A stretch of 64,000 nt of DNA from Nectonema munidae (Eukaryota; Nematomorpha; Nectonematoida; Nectonematidae): the NCBI GenBank assembly GCA_030549495.1, contig JAUIRK010000938.1:460467-524466 (forward strand), written 5' to 3'. Shown one piece after another: positions 23,800-36,466 of this stretch. Within the stretch, counting starts at the first letter, position 1. Each line of letters starts with the position of its first letter. A program made the position numbers and the translations under genes. The notes beneath the pieces are model-generated. The model was not told where the DNA came from, did no database searches, and saw only the letters and a program-made list of their open reading frames with translations.

Positions 23800-25581
23800 A
23801 AAAGTCATTTTAAAAGTGGATAACTTAAAAAATATTTTTAAATAGACAATGCAAATAAAGTAGTCCAAATATTGAGGATAGGATTAAAGATTAGGAAGAA
23901 ATTTCAATGTACGTCGCCATCTTTTGTATAAGAATATATCAAAATTGATAAAAAAATATTTCAAAACTTCACTTTTTAATTATATTTAAAATTAATGTAA
24001 AAAAAACAAAATTTCAAAACATTTTAAGCTCCAGCTTATTATTCTCAACTTTTTTATATTTGTATTCAAAACTTGAAAAAGCGTTTTTTATTTTTAGCAT
24101 ATTCTTTTTGTGTTGCCCAAGTGATATGTAACCACGTGAATATATTTTTATAATGTATTTTTCAATAATTGCATATATATATATATTTGTCTGCTAAGAA
24201 CAAAGACTCCACTAATAAGTGATGGTTTAAAGGCTGTTACTAGTAAGATTTGTAAAAATGAAAGTAAAATTCTCCTAAAAGCAATATCTCATTTTTTTTA
24301 TTTGATTTGCATTTGTGATATATGTGATGTATATAAATTTCTTTATTTGTAAATAATATTTAAATTACAATAAAGATAACAAAAAGTATAGTGAATGACT
24401 TTAGGTCTTTTAAAATGATTTTGGTATTTTTCATAAACCCATGAATGTGAAGCAATTCTCTATTTGTATAAAAACTTTAGAAATTGATACGCGAAAATTT
24501 TGTCGTCTTTCTTTACAATATCATATCATAATATCTTTAAATCAAAAACTTTTACCTAAATTATGTAAGTATATCCATTCATTTTTTGTCAAAAAAAAAA
24601 GAAAAAAAGAGGTTAGGATAAGAAAAAAAATTTTAATTTCCAAAACACTAGTTTTGTTCATAGTTTCTTTTTTTAGGATTTTTCTGGTCTTACATACATA
24701 TTTCTAATGCTTATAATGAGAGTCCTGCATTTGCTGAATTACGTTCATAATGATGATGAGTTAATTTCCATCTTCACCCACACTTTATTTCTTATTGCTT
24801 TGCTTTAGATGATTATTCTATTTCTGCATCTGTTGTGTCTGAAATTGATTTTGGTTGATTATGAGACTTGGAATTTATTGGAAAAAGCAATGAATAAGCT
24901 AATTTTTCTCATATTGAAATGATATGTCGATTGTTCATTTTTTATATACCATATGAGGGCATGACTTTAGTTCAATTTTTCCCAACTCCTGGTCCATGGA
25001 CTCTGCTGATCCACGAAAATTTTTCAAAAGCGAAAAATATAGTGAAATTATGCTTTTATAATTGTAACTATGATTGGCTATTTTTTTTAAATTTATTTTG
25101 TATAATAACTCGGATTATTTACTTATTTTCGGGCGAAAAGAGTAAGGCTTTATCTATAACTCCTCCAGACATAGACAGCTTGTGGTCAAAGAAAAAATTG
25201 TTCAGAAGACTGGTTACAGCAAACGCGCAAAATGTAATTTTATTGATTTGTTACTTTTCTTAAATTTTTTTTTGATTTTTTAATGAATTTTTGTTATGGA
25301 TCATAATGACTTTTTCCCACAAAAATAATGCCTTTCATCATGATAACCTATGTTGTTAAGTTGTGTAAATAATTTTATATTTATGACGGATTACAAATTA
25401 GCACAGTAATTTTTGTTATTGATTATTTCGATTTCACTGCATTTTTATGAGTTTTACTATTTTAAAATGGGAACAATATTATTTTATTGGTCGCAAAAGT
25501 CTGCAAGAATATCAAATTGTATTCTCCTCTTCTGTTAAATACCTGTCCTTCAATTGTACATTTTGCTAAATGTCCGTTTAA

Positions 25582-25710
25582 CCCATTAAGTACCATAGAA
25601 ATCAGACGATATCTAAAAAACCCAGACGATTTATATTCAAGGTCATTGAAAAAAGCAGACAAAGATAAAATGCCTTATGTTCCCAAATGGGAGCATTGGG
25701 TCTTAATGGG
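25582..25710. mobile_element. piggyBac-like MITE
   Basis: 129 bases with perfect inverted ends CCCATTAAG/CTTAATGGG, flanked on both sides by TTAA (25578-25581, 25711-25714), the piggyBac target. The interior is shared with 47633-47780. Confidence 0.8.
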
Positions 25711-28700
25711 TTAATAAAAATTTTTTCGGATAAATGTCCAAGTACCCTGTATAAACAGTAAGTGTTGTAAAAGCACAGTTTGTGTTAGCGTGGGCTTAGT
25801 TTATGTATTGTAGTAATCGACTATCACAAGCTCGAATATAAAATACATACTCTGTTTCTACAACCATAAATGTTATGGATGAATGAAAGATGGCAAAAGA
25901 GAGTGTAGTTTCCTTCAAATGTCGCCAATTCACTCTGCATGGATGTAAACACGTAGAAAGTGAAACAGCTTTCAAGTTTTCTCCATTAAATTATGTTTTT
26001 TTGGAGAATCAAGAGAATATAATTTAGCAAATATTTCCTACTACTCAAAAAACTATTAAAATGAAAAATCAATAATTCTAATTAATTTAGAAAATCTAAA
26101 TCACTAAATTTTTTTCTAAATTTTATGAAAATAGTCATTTTAACAACTTTTTTGTTAAATATATTATTAATTGAAATCATTGATCCATCCCACCTTCTCG
26201 ATCTACTCAATTAGTTAAGTAAATCAAAATACGGAGATTGCTGTTAATGGCTATTTTGTTACTCTCTCAAATTCATTCATTACACCTCCTCTTTACAATC
26301 TAAAAAGGAAAACTTGATGAATGAATGGTAATAATTAGGGATTCAAATCTTATTCTTCTTAGAAGACATTGTATATCACGTTTTAAACCTAAAAACACAC
26401 TTTATGCTTTAACAACAATAATAATGATGTTGGATCAATGAATCAATATTATCTTCTATTTTGCATTATCATTAATCATGTGATGATTGTATCTCTATGC
26501 ACATCAACCAGAATCTAATGAGTTCATCACATCCCTGAATAAAGTTAAAATGCGTAAGTTTTTCCAGGTCAATTTTGTTTTCACCTAAAAATCCCTTTTT
26601 TTGACTTTACAATCAAAATTTGATTCTTTGGAAGACTTCTTTATTCCACCTAAATGATCTTTTCTATGTTTATTATTTATCTTTCACTTTTTTAGTTTTT
26701 AAAAGAAAAAGAATTTATTGAGAAAATATGATTGATTAAAAAAAATTTATTCAACATTAAAAATCAACAATCTTTATTTAATTACTGCTAACTTTTGTAA
26801 TTGAACATATTAGTGATTATTGAAAAGAGTTTAACAGGTAGCGGTTAATTTTTCACAAAATCATTTTTATTTCGATGCAACAAAGATCTCTCGTCAAAGT
26901 TTTCGTCTTATAAAAAATTTCTTGGAAAAATCAGATTACAGATAATTTTTTACACAACCAACTAAAGACATGTGACTGACTATTTATGTTTAATGCCATT
27001 GCGCTCCCTAAGATATTACAAGTTAGTGATGATTACTAACTAACTGACAAGAAACAAATTAACTAAATAAAAATAAGAATATTTTTTATAAAAAAAAAAA
27101 AATTTTTTAAAGAAAAAAAAGTTGTTCATATACGACGCAATTAATAAGAAAATAAGGGCGCAGTGTCTCAGCCCCATTTATTTGCCCGCAAATATATGTA
27201 GAAAAATAGAACAAACACAATGTACTAAGTTTTTTGTAATCGATGTAAAAAATATATTCACATATAAATATACTTGTGAGATATTTGTTGCTGTTTTCTT
27301 CCATTCAAAAACATATTGGAGACTTTTTCAGACAAGTATTAGCGAAGATAAGAAAATGCAGGGATTGAGACATCAAGACAAAATCTCCCATGACAAATTT
27401 AAAGTCACCCCTTCATGGAAATGCTATAAAAAGTTACAGTAATGATATGAATGTTATCAAAATAATTTTTGTGTAGAGAGAATTCCAAAGATAAGCTGCG
27501 CAAGGATGTTTTAGTTTAATGAAATGTGCAATTTAAAAAAAAGATGCCTTGTTTTTAAAAACACTCATAAAAATTAGAATTGCTTTGTCCGGCTTGATTT
27601 TGTCTTTTGGGGATATTTTCCAATGTATAGCTGATTTTCATTTTTTTCATATTTATTCCTCAGTTTGCATGATAGTGTTGTTGACAAGGGTTCAATCCAT
27701 TTTTAAATGTGCTTTGATGTGTTGTAACTTATTGTTAGGTTTACAATTTGTGAGCATTACAGTTAGTGTTAAGGCAATTGTACATACCTACATTTTTTGA
27801 CATTCTTGACACAAACTTTTCTATTTATTTGTATAATACACGCCTGACACAAAAAAATCTAGACACATATACCCACGAACAGATGCATAGCATACTACAT
27901 ATACACATTGACATTAGACACCCGTACACCGAAATACTCCAATCTCAAAACCTGCGGTATAGTAATCTTTTTCTAAGACAGATTTTGTCGTGCGTAGGAG
28001 GGATCCTGTCCTAGTACCAGGATTTTGTTGGGCCTCTAATGAGAACACTGCTGTTTTAGGGAACAAAAAGTAAGTCTAGAAGTTATTTTATCGAAGAAAA
28101 AAGAGAGTGTTTTCATCAAGACATTAAATTAATGGTGGAGCTTTGACAATGCCGACACTACTGCTGGAGTTTGATGCGAGACATTTCAGGAGCTGTAAAA
28201 AAGATTGGCCAAAAAGAGGAAGCGCATGTAAATTGTTTCCATACCTTTTCAAGTTCAAATGGCATCAAGCAAATTCTGATTGGCACTAAGCAAGTTGAAA
28301 GTTGTAGCTAGAATATTCAAAGATTTTGTTGCTTGAAAATTTGTAAAATCTTTTAGGAATTACTTCATTCAAAAAAATAAAATGACTTTTTGAACAGGCT
28401 TAACATTGGATCTAAAATATATATAACGAAAAATCAACAAAGTCAACACAAAAGTTAGCATTTGAATACCTTGTTTTTTTTTTATCGTTTTTCTTAATTT
28501 ACAAAAATTAGCGAACTAATTGCAAAACTATCTTTATTTTTCACCTCTAATAATAATTTCCCTTATTTTGGGATGTTTTTGCACTTTTTGGGATCTTTTT
28601 TTATTAAAAGTCGTCATTTTAATTCGAAATAATTTTTGTCTCGGTGCAAATAGGTATTAATGAAGCACATCTGGTTGTTGCGTTGTTTAACTGTTCACCT

Positions 28701-28757
28701 TTTTGTAGAATATTCCGCTAATTCAGGAGTACACGCTTGATAACAAATGAACTCCAA

Positions 28758-29092
28758 ATGTCTACACTAGAAGAAACTACAAACTTTGCTCTGTACCAAA
28801 CTCTGATTTATGCTGTTGATCTTCCACTCAGCCTTCTAATCGTCATCACCAACTGCATCTTTGTTCTCGTCTTCCTGAAAAATGCGTCCATCTTCAAAAC
28901 CTCCGCCTACATCTGTGTCTATCTATGTGCGTTGGGCGTGACTAACGGCATCCTGCATTTCATTGGCTGCATCTGCGTCAATATTCGCAAAGACCTTTAC
29001 ACCAACTACAAATACGCCATTTTCCAGCACATCTTATTCAGTGTGGTTTTTCTCTCCTACGCCTTCTCTCTGCTTTTTATCTCCTTCCAGAG
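28758..29092 (+). CDS. 7TM receptor exon 1 (TM1-TM3)
   Basis: Begins MSTLEETTNFALYQTL and ends SLLFISFQ plus two bases of the Arg codon. The donor AG|GTAAAA splits the QRY motif. Composition is visibly less AT-rich than its surroundings. Confidence 0.85.
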
Positions 29093-32000
29093 GTAAAATT
29101 TCCAATTGATTCTGGAAAATTAAAAAAAAATCAACCCCCGTTAATCTGAGCAGAACTTTGTTATGAATTTCTATATAAAACCATAACTCTAGTAAATCAG
29201 CCATTTTCTATTTATTAAAGTAAGAAACATTTTTTATCTTTCCTGAATTCAAACGTGAAAAGAAAAGAAAAACAATTTTTTTAAAAGGATTCCGAATAAT
29301 GAAGTCGGGTTTATCGATAGTGGATTGTAACATATGCAGTTTTTGTTAAAATATATGTCTTACATTGATAATATTTGAGCCACATTTTAAGATGCTAAAG
29401 TAAGCCTATAAAATTGGATAAGACAATAAATGCTTTGTTAAAAATTCCAAATTCTGATTGGGTTTTTTTAATCTTCTTTCGGATTAACCAGTGTGCCTAT
29501 AATAGAATGAAATTTTTTAGAAATATCCGAAATTTTTTATAAACAGTTAATCACATCATTTTCCTTTGGTAATTTCTTTGAATAGTCGTTTCAAAATCAC
29601 ACTAGAATATGATGTACTATTCAATTAGTAAAAAGCACTAATTATATCATCACTGTGGAACAAATTTTAATTATTTAAAAAAAAAACGCTTGTTAACAAA
29701 CGTCCAAGTTTTATGTTTTTGGATACGGTGAGTCTGAATCTGATCTTAATTTTCAATTTCTAGGCGCTGTTTTTTTTTGCTAAAGGTAAATAAGAAAAAT
29801 CAAAGTAAGATTTCGTTCATTTTTTACCTGTAAAACATCCACAAATATAATAAAATTAGTTTGGGGAGGTTTTACAAAGTCCTCTAGGAATTTTTCAGGG
29901 TTTAATAATTAATTAGTTTTGCATTAAATTCTGTAAAATCAAAATTAGTTATAGTATCAATCAGCATACATAAAAACAAAATTTTTGAAAATATCTTAAA
30001 ATTTTGAACTAAAAATGAAAAAACCTTTCAATTTTTGAATTCTACACCAAAAACTACTTTAGAAAATTAACTTTACATAACTGCGATTTTTGGCTGTTCT
30101 TCAGTGATTATTATTAACCCAAAATTCGCTACCACTATTACTAATTTTAAAAAGTTTTGTAAACATAATTTTTCTGTCTAGTGAAAGTGAAAACATTCAT
30201 ATTTTTATGCTACAACATTTGCAAAGACTTTTTCTTTCGACGCAAACAGGTACATCATGTCAAAGATTGATCTCACGAAGCGTAAGAAAAAGTTATGCGT
30301 GTATTTGTTGTGCATAACGGCGTGTGCCACCGTCTTGGTCCTGATTCCAATGGGCTCCAAGCAACATGTGGCTTCCGAAAGTGTTCCGCTGATGTTTGGT
30401 GCAGTTCAGGCGCGTCTCGGCACCACAAACAGCTTGACCACTGTGCTTCTCATGTACCTCTTCGCTTTCATACTCAGCGCCATCATATATCTCTGTCTGG
30501 GCATCAAATACGCCAATCAAATCTCTCCCTCAACTGTCATCATAAAAGAGGAAGGATGTCAAGGGTAAGACATGATTTGGTTTTTGGTTTTTGCCGTGCT
30601 ATAGTTTTTTATTTGACCGTCTAGCTAGACCGTATACATTTTTGAGTTTTGAATAACTCAATAATAGAAAAAAAAATTACTACCAGGTCAAGAAAATTTC
30701 ATAAATCCAATTTTCTTTGATCTACATTTTTACTATTCATAAAATACTATACCTTTAGGGGCGCACATCCGGGGGGCGAGGGGGGGGGGCGAAATTGACC
30801 TTCGCCCCCCCAATAATTTTATATAAGTAAGAGTTGCTGCTTGTTTATAAAACATGTATGATGATAGCATAGAAGGAATGCAGACTTTCGAATCAATCAA
30901 ACATCATGCCAAGCTGCTCTGTGCCCCATGCATCTTATGCGATATCAGTTTTTGAAAATTTCTCCAATGAAAGGGTCAAGAAAGTATAAATAATGTTGCG
31001 CAAGTTTTTTGTTTTAAAATTGTGCCCTTCTATCAACTTTTTTTGACTACACCACTGCTTCTGTCTAATTTGCATTTAGAGTTTAATTAAAATAGTTTTC
31101 AATCGTTACAATTTTATATCAATGAATATTGTTAGACTCGCGCTAAGAACTTTTTCAACAAAAGTCATTTAATCTTTATCACTACGTTTGCTACATTTTG
31201 TAACATTTGAAAACTTTAATTTTTTCAAGTCAAGAAATTTTTTTCAATACTTATTTTGGAATGAATATTTTGACTATCTATTCAGTTTAAAAGCAAGAAT
31301 ACCCTATTTGCTTAATATTTGAGCAGAGATATTTTTATAATGTTCGATTCGACTAATTCGATATTCACGATTCGAAGTAACACTGTACATAATCAAATCA
31401 CTTTTTTTAAGAAAATTTGTTGATTATTATAATAAAAATATTATATCGAAACAAAATGTTTCAGTTGTTAAAAATGTACTTGATCTATTTATGACAGCTG
31501 TCAGAATTTTATTTGTAGACAGAAATATTCAAAAAAACGCAATGATTTTCTTTTCTCGTATACTTTGATTTATGTTAGTTTGGTCCTTGGACATTTCGCC
31601 CCATTATTTTCATAAGACAGTTCGTCCCATGGACAATTCGCCCCATTATTTTCATAAGACATTTTGTTTCAAGGACGATTCGCCCAGTTATTTTCATAAG
31701 ACATTTTGTCTCATGGACAATTCTAAAAAATTAAGAGATAAATTGATTGATTTGAAATAATTTAATAGAGATAAAATAAACAAGAATATAAATTTTTTTA
31801 ATAATTTTACACATATAATAAGCAAAGATGGATGATACTAATAGCCTATGAGACAATTTGTCAGGGGGCGAAATGTCTGTCGACCGTTATTTAAATAATT
31901 TTTTAATTATAAGGGCTAGCTACTTTAACGTTGGCTTTTGCTGCTTATAAAAACTTGAAAATATCAAATAAACTCTCATTCTTTATGCCTCCTATTATTT

Positions 32001-35000
32001 TGAAATTATTTTAAGAACAGACGGTTCCATTTTAAAATAGTGAAAATTGCTTTATTAGTTTATTTTGTTTCCTTTCTCTCTTATGTTAATTATGTAGCAA
32101 ATTTTTTAATTTTGAGTGGTGCAGTGGATGTATTTTCATTGACCAGGCACTGATGTACCGCTTATGTCAAACTATGAACAAATTTGTATCGATGAGGAAT
32201 CGAATCCAGAGGCTTCCGTGCTATGTCCATCATCTCAACCAACCTGCCATGCCACCCATAGATAGAGTATGCTGTAGGGGATACGTCAAATTAGTTTTCA
32301 AAAAACTTAAGTTATGCACTAAAATTGTTTAATTTTTGTTGAAGCTCTATAACTTTTTCTGATAGACTTTTTTTCCTTAAAAGTTATTATAAAAGGCAAA
32401 TCATTGCAAAATGTTAAAAGTTATTTTACTTTTTGTAGCTTGTATCAATTTAGCTTTTAATCTATTTTTGAATGATGCTGAGTAAAATGAAATAATGCGA
32501 TCTTAATTTTTTGTCTTATTTTTGTTTGCACAATTATAACTTCATTTTATACTCTTGCCCCTGAATCAATCAAATTTTTTCATATAAACATTCCAGGGTG
32601 TCTAGTAGACTCTTTGCCTTTAGACCACATTCACTCATATAAAACTATCCAACCTTCAGTTATTTGTTTTCTCTATGAATCAAATATCTTTTCATCAATT
32701 CCTGTAATGTGCCTGGTAGACTACTTCATTTTTCAAATGAAAACCCTATTCCACCCCCTAACATTTTTGGATTTTTTTAAACTAGTGTATATTCGATGGT
32801 TGTAGGTAAAAATGCCCCCAATTAAAAAGTAGGAAAAAATGCCCCCTAATTTTTGATTTTCAGGATTTTATATAAATATTTTTATTTGGTACCGTTTTGA
32901 AAGGCTAAATTCCTAAAATTTCTTAATCTATAGGGTTTTTTCTTTATAAAGTTCTTGAAAACAATAGCAAAGTGCATATTTGTGGGAATGTGTTCTTAAA
33001 ATCAGTTAAAATACAAATTATATTTAGAAAGTGTTCTGATACACACAAAGTCCAAAAATATTTGCTGTTTTATAAAAAAAATTTTTGTATTTAAAAAATT
33101 GTCGTATGCTGAGTTTTTTAGTTTACTTTAATTAAATTTTAAATGTTTTAAATGAAAAGTTAACTTTTTTTTTTACAAAAAATCTTTATTTGACATATAT
33201 TTTTTAAAAATTTTAATTAATAATTTTTTGAAATTTTTGTGTTGGGGCATTTTTTCCTAATTTAAATTGGGGCATTTTTACTAGGGGCATTTTTTCCTAC
33301 TTTTTAATTGGGGCATTTTTTCTTACTTTTTAATTGGGGGCATTTTTTCCTACTTTTTAATTGGGGGCATTTTTTCCGGGGGCATTTTTTCTGCGCACTA
33401 TATTCGATATGTAAATTTAATTAAAATATTTTCGCTGGAAGTATAGTATTTAAATTCACTAATTTTGTAAAAAAAAATATAATGTAGTCTTATAAATTTA
33501 GGACTTTAGGGTATGCGCTGAATACACTCTATTTTAAAGGATATTTGGTCTCCCGTGGTATTTCCAGACCACTAATTTTGAAAATTGCAAGAAAAAAATT
33601 TCGCCCCCCCAATAATTTTGAGGATGTGCGCGCCTGTATACCTTATATGAGAATTTGATTAATTCATTTGTCACCTTCATAATTTTCTTTATTTCTTTGT
33701 AATGTTTATCAAATGCAGCATAAATATAATTCCTTGTCCATTGTTCTCATTCCTTTTTGCGTCACTTTGGAAAAGCACATATGTTTACTTTCAATGAAAT
33801 CCCAAACTATTATATTTTTTTCAAATATCTGAATATATTAAGTACGGACAACAAAAGTGACTTTCATTTCTTGCAAAAATTAATCTAGCGACTTCAAAAA
33901 ATTTATTTGTTTGCTTTATCAAATTAATTGGTAATATCATGAAATACTTTAAAGTTTGCATACCCTATAAATTCGCATACATAGATCTCATCTTCAAATT
34001 CGCTATTCCTATAAGTCGACAAAGCAAACGCATCTTTCTTAGTTAAACTGGAAGAATCTTTATTTCAACTCATTTTTCCAGATCTACCATCAAATAAAAG
34101 ATCTTGAGAAGAAATCTTCACTTTCTTAAAGAAAAATTCTTCTCGCATACTAAGCCACCTTCTTCATTTTGTAAAGACTGAGTTTGAAGAAAATTGAAAG
34201 AGTAAAATGTGTGCTTTCTCTTTTGATTTGTGCTTCCCTTTCCACATTGTTCATCTTTTCTTTCTTTCAGCGAGCAGTTTTTCCAAAATGGCGAAACAAG
34301 ACACATAAAATAATCTTTAGCTTTTTCACTTTTCTCATATTACCTCTCTAGCTCCTTGATTTAATGCGATCAAGTTTTGTTCCACAACGGAGGAGAGACG
34401 AAGTTCTTTACATATGCCCAATATGTTCGATTCAACTAATTATAAAAATGAAACCATTTTTGTTAGCCTTTCAAGTCATCAATTTATAAAAGTCCGTTTC
34501 TCAAAGATGTTGAAAGGTACCATCATCGAGGAGGCATAATTGCGCCGCTTGTATCGAACTATGGGAAAGCAGGCTTGATGCGGGATCGAACCTAAGACCT
34601 TAAGTTATCGAATCCAGCATCTAACCAACTCTACTCACGTTTCGTATTTTTTTTTTATTTTTTTTTAATTTTTTATTTATTTTAGAAAAAAGAATTATAA
34701 AAATAATCTGAAATATAAAAAGAAGGTGGAGCAAACCAATTAGGTTTCTTAATATGCAATTCTTAGTATGCATTTCTTAATTTCAAATTTTTATACCAAA
34801 TATGCGAATCTTAGCAAAGACTTAAGGAAACCTTTCCAATTTAAAAGATTTATATATATATATATATTGTTCTGATTTTAAATTAAATATTTGCATATTT
34901 TTCCTCATTCGTGCTACTATCTTTTCGGATCAATACAAATTTTTTGAAAGAGTTTTGATTTGGTTCTGCCAAAATCTAAATGTGATCTTAATTTGTGCTT

Positions 35001-35529
35001 TTGATCGCACTTAAATAAAATGCAAAGTATAATTATCCGCAAAGCGAAGCGATTAAAATGAGACTATTACACTTTGAAGACTAGATCGTCAATAATAGTC
35101 AACACTTCAGCTTTTGGGCGATCTGTCGACAATAGCATTTTCCGTTTTATACATTTGTTTAGTGACGAAGCTCATGCAAAAAGTGAAAAAGCGAATTCAA
35201 ATGCCGTCACAAACACTCAGCCAAATAACCAAGCCAACGCCAACTACTCCAATTTCAAAATGGCGCCTAGCCCAAACCCCCAAGCACAGAAGATTTCCAA
35301 CAAGAGAATGAGTCAAGCGTTTGCCCTGCTAACCTTCACTTTCTTTCTCCTTTGGCTTCCATACTCCCTCATTCAAGTCGCTCTCATCTTTGCAGTTGAT
35401 GATCCCCTACTGAATGCTTTCGAGATTTGCACATTTTACATTGGATACTCTCAACATGTGGTCAGTTTGATTCTCTTCATGCTGAAATTATCATTCCTCA
35501 GATCTCAACTGTGGAGACTTTTGTGTTGA
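28758..35529 (+). CDS. Rhodopsin-like seven-transmembrane receptor, three exons
   Basis: Exons 28758-29092, 30250-30564 and 35163-35529 join in phase 2 at both junctions and give 338 residues. Hydrophobic segments fit seven helices at about residues 15-40, 48-74, 88-111, 126-147, 172-197, 269-295 and 301-324. Family signs are Asn32 in TM1, QRY (111-113) where most rhodopsin-like receptors have DRY, and WLPY in TM6. The NPxxY motif of TM7 is not recognisable. A third intracellular loop of about 60 residues is polar and Asn/Lys-rich. The start ATG was chosen because it is the first in frame; an upstream non-coding exon is possible. AATAAA lies three bases after the stop (35533-35538). The ligand is unknown; peptide or orphan receptor is most likely. 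Confidence 0.85.
30250..30564 (+). CDS. 7TM receptor exon 2 (TM4-TM5)
   Basis: The acceptor GCAAACAG|GTACATC completes the Arg and Tyr of QRY. It encodes YIMSKIDLTKRKKKLCVYLL, the extracellular loop and TM5, and ends at CAAGG|GTAAGA in phase 2. Confidence 0.85.
31582..31885 (+). mobile_element. Foldback-type MITE with internal tandem repeats, copy A
   Basis: The ends GGTCCTTGGACATTTCGCCCC / (complement) GGTCGACAGACATTTCGCCCC are inverted and flanked by GTTAGTTT / GTTATTTA (six of eight). Inside, at about 31600-31725, a unit of roughly 40 bases (CCATTATTTTCATAAGACA plus a TTCG/GGAC part) repeats at least three times. Confidence 0.75.
32130..32258 (-). repeat. tRNA-derived SINE, diverged, nested
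   Basis: The minus strand starts GGGTGGCATGGCAGGTTGGT and has a B-box region GGATTCGATTCC. The family body follows (CATAGTTTGACATAAGCGG). It lies inside the 30756-33636 element. Confidence 0.65.
32798..33398. mobile_element. TIR element with 10-bp target duplication and subterminal tandem repeats
   Basis: Flanked by an identical 10-bp repeat TATATTCGAT (32788-32797 and 33399-33408). The ends share inverted AAAAATGCCCC. From about 33241 to 33390 a unit of about 27 bases (GGGGCATTTTTTCCTACTTT with TTAATT) repeats four to five times. One inverted copy lies at the left end (32815-32860). The duplication length suggests a Mutator-like origin, which is inference. Confidence 0.7.
34514..34640 (-). 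repeat. tRNA-derived SINE, near full length
   Basis: The minus strand has CGTGAGTAGAGTTGGTTAGA, B box GGTTCGATCCC, then the family body CATAGTTCGATACAAGCGGC and GGTACC. It is very close to the 15.1 kb copy through the head. Confidence 0.75.
35163..35529 (+). CDS. 7TM receptor exon 3 (loop 3, TM6-TM7)
   Basis: The acceptor ACATTTGTTTAG|TGACGAAG restores phase 2. Upstream in-frame sequence to 35074 is open, but the strong acceptor marks the exon start. It encodes the polar loop, FLLWLPYSLIQVAL (TM6) and SQHVVSLILFMLKL (TM7), and a short tail ending LLC. Confidence 0.85.
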
Positions 35530-36272
35530 AGGAATAAATTTTTTTCAAAATCTTCTGGCATATATAAGGCAAACCCCAATGAATCGGAGGTCATTTGCAA
35601 AAAAACTACAAAATAAAATTGTCCAAATTTTGCATAGATAGGTTTCTATAGTTATATGTATATTTCAGATCTCCAAATTTGTTCAAAATTTTCTTATAGT
35701 TTTCAAGTAATAATAATTAGCGTAAAACTAAAGATATTCACTCATCAGGTCTATATACAAAATTTTACTACTCATCAGAACTTTTTGCACCTTTAGATCC
35801 TTTGGCTATATATTATACTTTCATCCTAGCTATCATACACCCCACGTATACGCACCAGCGAAACCTAGTGATGCCGTTGCAAAATGTGCATATTCATGAA
35901 AGAGTCTTTGGTCTATAACGACTTCTATCTATGTACTATTCAATGCTAGCTTTTTAGTTCAAATTTTATACGTCTATTATTTTTTTATTTTTATTTATAA
36001 CTTTTTTTGTTTCTTGACCGTTTGAGACAAGCGACATTTCAAATTAGAGCTCTAACCAAGCTTAAATTTTCATGAAACATCAAAAATGCCATTTTCCGGC
36101 TTTTTAAACATTATTCTATTATTATTTTTAAAAGTTTAAATATCAAAAAATGTATGCGCTGGTATTGTTTCTTCTCTCAATCAAATACAAACAAATTTTA
36201 CAAATGATTTTTTTGAAACCTTAGAGTTGCCAAATTTAAGACCTTTTAAGAATGATATGATATTGTTAAATT

Positions 36273-36466
36273 GGTCGACAGACATTTCGCCCCATAGACA
36301 TCTCTTAATTTTTTAGAATTTTTAGAATTGTCCATGAGACGAACTGTCTTATGAAAATAATGGGGCGAATTGTCCATGGGGTGAACTGTCCTATGAAAAT
36401 AATGGGGCGAATTGTCCATGGGACGAACTGTCTTATGAAAATAATGGGGCGAAATGTCCGAGGACC
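36273..36466 (-). mobile_element. Foldback-type MITE with internal tandem repeats, copy B
   Basis: The ends GGTCGACAGACATTTCGCCCC and (complement) GGTCCTCGGACATTTCGCCCC are the same family as 31582-31885, inverted relative to it. It is flanked by identical GTTAAATT (36265-36272 and 36467-36474). The internal unit (TCTTATGAAAATAATGGGGC plus a GTCCATGG part) repeats about three times. Confidence 0.85.

Larger units (their letters stand above)
22600..28650. other. Intergenic region, sparse content
   Basis: AT-rich DNA between the repeat gene and the first 7TM gene. I recognise a SINE (23.7 kb) and a piggyBac-like MITE (25.6 kb). Other open frames here, including those at 24.9 and 27.1 kb, have chance-like composition and no supporting splice or homology signal. 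Confidence 0.5.
30756..33636. mobile_element. Non-autonomous TIR element with perfect 8-bp target duplication, host to nested insertions
   Basis: The ends TAGGGGCGCACATCC and (complement) CAGGCGCGCACATCC form an inverted repeat. They are flanked by identical TATACCTT (30748-30755 and 33637-33644), fitting hAT insertion. A GGGGGGCGAAATT block follows each end. No transposase frame is present. Two other TIR elements (31582-31885, 32798-33398) and a SINE (32130-32258) lie inside. The whole unit sits in intron 2 of the 7TM receptor. Confidence 0.8.

Noticed and set aside
27122-27442. 106-codon + strand frame
   Set aside because: No splice signals, no recognisable motif and AT-driven composition; no basis for a gene call.
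30293-30624. Alternative frames on both strands across 7TM exon 2
   Set aside because: They lie on top of the exon that continues TM4-TM5 in the correct phase and show no motif.
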